This document shows, in pieces, positions 4,470 through 6,473 of a stretch of DNA of 6,473 nucleotides. The stretch is from an uncultured Oscillospiraceae bacterium. Lineage in GTDB: Bacteria; Bacillota_A; Clostridia; Oscillospirales; Oscillospiraceae. The position numbers were made by a program, and so were the translations under genes. The first letter of the stretch is position 1. The number at the start of each line of letters is the position of its first letter. The notes below the pieces were generated by a model. That model saw only the letters and a list, made by a program, of their open reading frames with translations, ran no database searches and was not told the DNA's origin. The DNA is taken from the NCBI GenBank assembly GCA_910579155.1, contig CAJTTS010000148.1:1-6473 (forward strand). Direction: 5' to 3'.

Positions 4470-5216
4470 TTACCGTTCCGCACAGCTCACCTGTAGCTCC
4501 CCCCGCCGCAGCTCCCCCCGCTCCCACAGCAGGGCCAGCACCTGCCCGGCACAGTCCGGCGGCAGTTCCACCCCCTCCAGCCCCAGGGCCAGCCCGTTCA
4601 GCGTCCCTCCCTCGTACAGCTCCACCGCCCTTCCCCAGCGTCCTCCCCCAGGACCAAAGGCCGCCGTCACGTCCGCCCCCGCCGCCGGGGGCATCACCGG
4701 CAGACCAAACTTCGCCTGGAGGTACCGGGCGTACTCCTCCCCGCCGGGGGCGTCAATGAGCAGACCCCGCACCTGGGAGCACAGCCGCTCCGCCGCCCCT
4801 TCCAGCTCAGGGCACAGCCTGGGGGAGGACAGGGCCACCCGGCCCCGGCGACGGGGCACTCCCGCCACGTCCAGCGCTCCCAACGCCAGCACATCCGCCA
4901 TCCCCCGCCACAGGAAAACGGGGTCCACCGGGCGCAACAGGGTGAGCCTGTCCCCATAGGGGAAATCGCTCCCCAGCACCACCCGGCCCACGCCCGCCCG
5001 GATCAAGGCCCGCTCCGCCCGGCGCAGCCGCCGCCGAAGCCGCCAGGGAGCCAACCCTTCCGGCTCAAACACCGTGGCCCGCAGCACCCCCAGCGGTCCC
5101 AGCCATACCTCCTCCACCCGGAAGCGGCCCTTTTCCCGCACCAGCGACAGTTGTCCCACCATACCCATCACCTCAAACGACACATATGCGCCGGGACGGT
5201 CAAACAGACCCCGCAA
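4470..5216 (-). CDS. Conserved-type protein of unknown function, 248 residues
   Basis: I do not recognise a named family. The sequence is soluble-looking, with no signal peptide or membrane helix. An Arg-rich segment (59-68), WRLRRRLRRA, precedes VGRVVLGSDFP (76-86), then VALSSPRLCPELEGAAERL (127-145). GLLIDAPGGEEYARYLQAKFG (151-171) looks like a strand-turn-helix of a Rossmann-like fold, and GRAVELYEGGTLNGLALGL (195-213) follows. Codon use is strongly GC-rich, as in pyrG. The TTG start at 5216 has AAGGAAAG 3 nt upstream. An in-frame ATG at residue 19 (5162) with GAGGTG 6 nt before it is an alternative. Its ribosome-binding region overlaps the -35 box of the divergent DegV promoter. No clear promoter of its own is seen. 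Confidence 0.75.
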   Translation of the reverse strand: MRGLFDRPGAYVSFEVMGMVGQLSLVREKGRFRVEEVWLGPLGVLRATVFEPEGLAPWRLRRRLRRAERALIRAGVGRVVLGSDFPYGDRLTLLRPVDPVFLWRGMADVLALGALDVAGVPRRRGRVALSSPRLCPELEGAAERLCSQVRGLLIDAPGGEEYARYLQAKFGLPVMPPAAGADVTAAFGPGGGRWGRAVELYEGGTLNGLALGLEGVELPPDCAGQVLALLWERGELRRGELQVSCAER

Positions 5217-5224
5217 ATCTTTCC

Positions 5225-5253
5225 TTGCAATTCACCGCTCCAAATGGTATAAT
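5225..5253 (+). promoter_or_regulatory. Promoter of the DegV-family gene
   Basis: TTGCAA (5225-5230) is followed after 17 bp by a perfect TATAAT (5248-5253). The start is predicted near 5260, giving a leader of about 44 nt. The -35 box coincides with the Shine-Dalgarno region of the divergent gene on the other strand. Confidence 0.88.
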
Positions 5254-5303
5254 CCCTTGAACCATACTGGAAACAGGTTTTTGCATAAACGGAGGTCATC
5301 CCA

Positions 5304-6140
5304 ATGTCCATCAAAGTCACCGCCACCAGCACCTGCGACCTGCCCCCGGAGTTGTTGGAGCGCTATCAGATCACCATGGTGCCCCTGTATGTGTCCTTCG
5401 GCGGCAACACTTATAAAGACGGTCTGGAGACCGGCCCCGAGGACATCTTCCGCCACGTGGAGGACGGGGGACAGTTGCCCTCCACCTCCGCCGTTAACAT
5501 TGCGGACTACCAGGAGCTGTTCGCCGAACTGTCCCCCAAGTACGACTCGGTGCTCCATATCACCATCGGCAGCGAGTTCTCCTGTTGCTATCAGAACGCA
5601 CTGGTGGCGGCCGAGGAGTTTTCCAACGTGTACGTGGTGGACTCCCGGAACCTGACCGTGGGCCAGGGCATACTGGCGCTGGAGGCCGCCATGGCCGCCC
5701 AGCGCGGGGACTCTGTCGAGGACATTCTCAAAATGCTGGATGGCATGACCGACCGCGTGGATACCACCTTTGTGGTGGACAAGCTGGACTATCTGGCCAA
5801 AGGCGGACGGTGCTCCTCGGTGGTGGCCCTGGGGGCCAATCTTTTGAAGCTGAAGCCCTGCATCAATCTGGTGGACGGCAAAATGTCCGTGGGCAAGAAA
5901 TACCGGGGCGCTTTTGACAAGATTCTGCCCGATTACGTTCGGGACCAGTTGGCGGGCAAGAACGTGGATCTGAACCGGATCTTCGTGGTCCACACCCGCT
6001 GTAACCCGGCTATCCCCACCGCCATCTGCCAGTTAGTGAAGGAGTACGGCTTTCGGGAGGTACACACCGCCGTGGCGGGCTCCACCATCTCCTGCCACTG
6101 CGGGCCCAACACCCTGGGCGTCATCTTTCTGCGCAAGTAA
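5304..6140 (+). CDS. DegV-family protein (fatty-acid-binding, FakB-like)
   Basis: DegV/FakB proteins bind a fatty acid and present it to the kinase FakA for phosphorylation before entry into phospholipid synthesis. The 278 residues match the family length. Family landmarks are the N-terminal TSTCDLPPELLERYQI and MVPLYVSFGGNTYKDG (25-40), and the PSTSAVN loop (59-65), equivalent to the usual TSQPS. Others are HITIGSEFS (85-93) in the lipid-head loop, VDSRNLTVGQGILALEAA (112-129), LDYLAKGGR (161-169) and CGPNTLGVIF (266-275). ATG has GGAGGT 7 nt upstream. The gene has its own promoter and terminator and is therefore monocistronic. It has nine cysteines (11, 94, 95, 170, 186, 233, 242, 264, 266), several at sites usually holding Gly, Ser or Thr. 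No fakA is in the window. Confidence 0.95.
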   Translation: MSIKVTATSTCDLPPELLERYQITMVPLYVSFGGNTYKDGLETGPEDIFRHVEDGGQLPSTSAVNIADYQELFAELSPKYDSVLHITIGSEFSCCYQNALVAAEEFSNVYVVDSRNLTVGQGILALEAAMAAQRGDSVEDILKMLDGMTDRVDTTFVVDKLDYLAKGGRCSSVVALGANLLKLKPCINLVDGKMSVGKKYRGAFDKILPDYVRDQLAGKNVDLNRIFVVHTRCNPAIPTAICQLVKEYGFREVHTAVAGSTISCHCGPNTLGVIFLRK

Positions 6141-6143
6141 TAA

Positions 6144-6186
6144 AACAGCCCCGTCCTGGTAAACCAGGGCGGGGCTGTTCGTTTGA
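6144..6186 (+). terminator. Strong rho-independent terminator after the DegV-family gene
   Basis: A 16-bp stem (6144-6159 with 6164-6179, one G-U pair) closes on a TAAA loop and is followed by TTCGTTTG. It begins 3 bp after the tandem stop codons TAATAA. The T-run is broken, but the stem is long and GC-rich. AACAG upstream of the stem could help it act in both directions. Confidence 0.88.
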
Positions 6187-6201
6187 CCGGCGGGGGTGGG
6201 C

Positions 6202-6420
6202 ATGTGCGGGCCTATCATCACCCTGCTATCCTCCTTTTCCTTCCTGGTGGGGCTGGCACTTTTCTGCTCCCTTGTGCGTAAAGGACTGTTTGTCACAGGC
6301 ATTCTGCTGTTCCCGGTGCTGTTCACCGCCTCTGCCGACTTTGCGGCAGAGCTGTTCTGTGATATCACGGCCAACTGTATTTCTGCGGTGCTGCTCGTCC
6401 GTTTCATGCCGAACTGTTAG
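6202..6420 (+). CDS. Small hydrophobic protein, possibly cut short by an IS
   Basis: From ATG 6202, 72 codons have good GC-rich codon use. A GTG at 6196 is an in-frame alternative, and the upstream GGCGGGGG is a plausible ribosome-binding site for the ATG. The product has two predicted membrane helices (about residues 5-22 and 29-45) and a cysteine-containing, less hydrophobic tail ending RFMPNC. No family is recognised. The stop TAG coincides with the apparent IS end starting at 6420, so the native protein may be longer and the stop a product of the junction. It follows the DegV terminator and no promoter of its own is seen. Confidence 0.4.
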   Translation: MCGPIITLLSSFSFLVGLALFCSLVRKGLFVTGILLFPVLFTASADFAAELFCDITANCISAVLLVRFMPNC

Positions 6421-6473
6421 AGCCTGTTTAAAATCTTCTAATGAGGATGGCAATGAGGGCAAACATGAGAATC
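6420..6473 (-). mobile_element. End of an insertion sequence entering from the right edge
   Basis: GAGCCTGTTTAAAATC (6420-6435), preceded by GTTA, has the look of an IS5-type terminal repeat. It sits right at the stop of the preceding ORF. A transposase-like reading frame ends 8 bp inside it on the minus strand. Only 54 bp are visible, so the other end and the family cannot be checked. Confidence 0.5.
6428..6472 (-). CDS. Probable transposase C-terminus (partial)
   Basis: On the minus strand the window edge opens into ILMFALIAILIRRF followed by TAA (6430 to 6428). A hydrophobic helix capped by Arg-Arg-Phe and a stop a few bases inside the IS end is a common ending for IS transposases. Only 14 residues are visible, so the call rests mainly on context. 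Confidence 0.4.
   Translation of the reverse strand: MLMFALIAILIRRF

Noticed and set aside
4232..4759. Plus-strand frame rich in Pro, Ala and Ser overlapping the GNAT gene and the convergent gene
   Set aside because: Low-complexity composition is typical of a GC-rich shadow frame. It overlaps two better-supported genes.
6033..6407. Minus-strand frame crossing the DegV terminator
   Set aside because: It reads through a strong hairpin terminator, has no domain resemblance and lies antisense to the DegV coding end.

Overview
The window reads as chromosomal DNA of a GC-rich, gut-type clostridium, most likely of the Oscillospiraceae (Flavonifractor/Lawsonibacter/Pseudoflavonifractor type). This is inferred from strong Shine-Dalgarno sites, sigma-A-type promoters with 17-bp spacers, a CCA-encoding tRNA gene, GC-rich codon use in housekeeping genes, and AT-richer clostridial mobile-element debris. 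No taxonomic marker is present, so the assignment is soft.

Left part (1-2300) is leftward-transcribed housekeeping DNA. pyrG (CTP synthase) has its own promoter and is followed almost at once by a consensus promoter for a tRNA-Leu(GAG) gene. Two leftward terminators come next. At the very edge is a leftward promoter for a gene outside the window, with three 21-bp-phased imperfect repeats upstream of it.

The middle part (2300-3950) is an island of broken mobile DNA around one essential gene. secG (SecYEG accessory subunit) is intact. It is preceded by the N-terminal remnant of an IS5-type transposase and followed by a layered structure. Two 162-bp inverted copies of one module (3055-3216 and 3751-3912, about 96% identical) flank a 5'-truncated TnpW-like gene and a 415-bp internally deleted IS. 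The IS has matching terminal inverted repeats and only the C-terminal part of its DDE transposase. Each 162-bp module carries an outward-facing promoter, a small palindrome at the -35 box and a 15-codon lysine-rich micro-ORF. The right copy points into the GNAT acetyltransferase gene.

The right part (3949-6473) holds the GNAT N-acetyltransferase, a tail-to-tail unknown protein of 248 residues, a divergent DegV-family fatty-acid-binding protein with a clear promoter and terminator, and a small hydrophobic ORF. That ORF ends exactly where another IS end appears to begin (about 6420). The window closes inside what looks like the C-terminus of that element's transposase.

No complete new system such as a defence locus or CRISPR array is visible. 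The most unusual object is the paired 162-bp module with outward promoters and micro-ORFs around the deleted IS.
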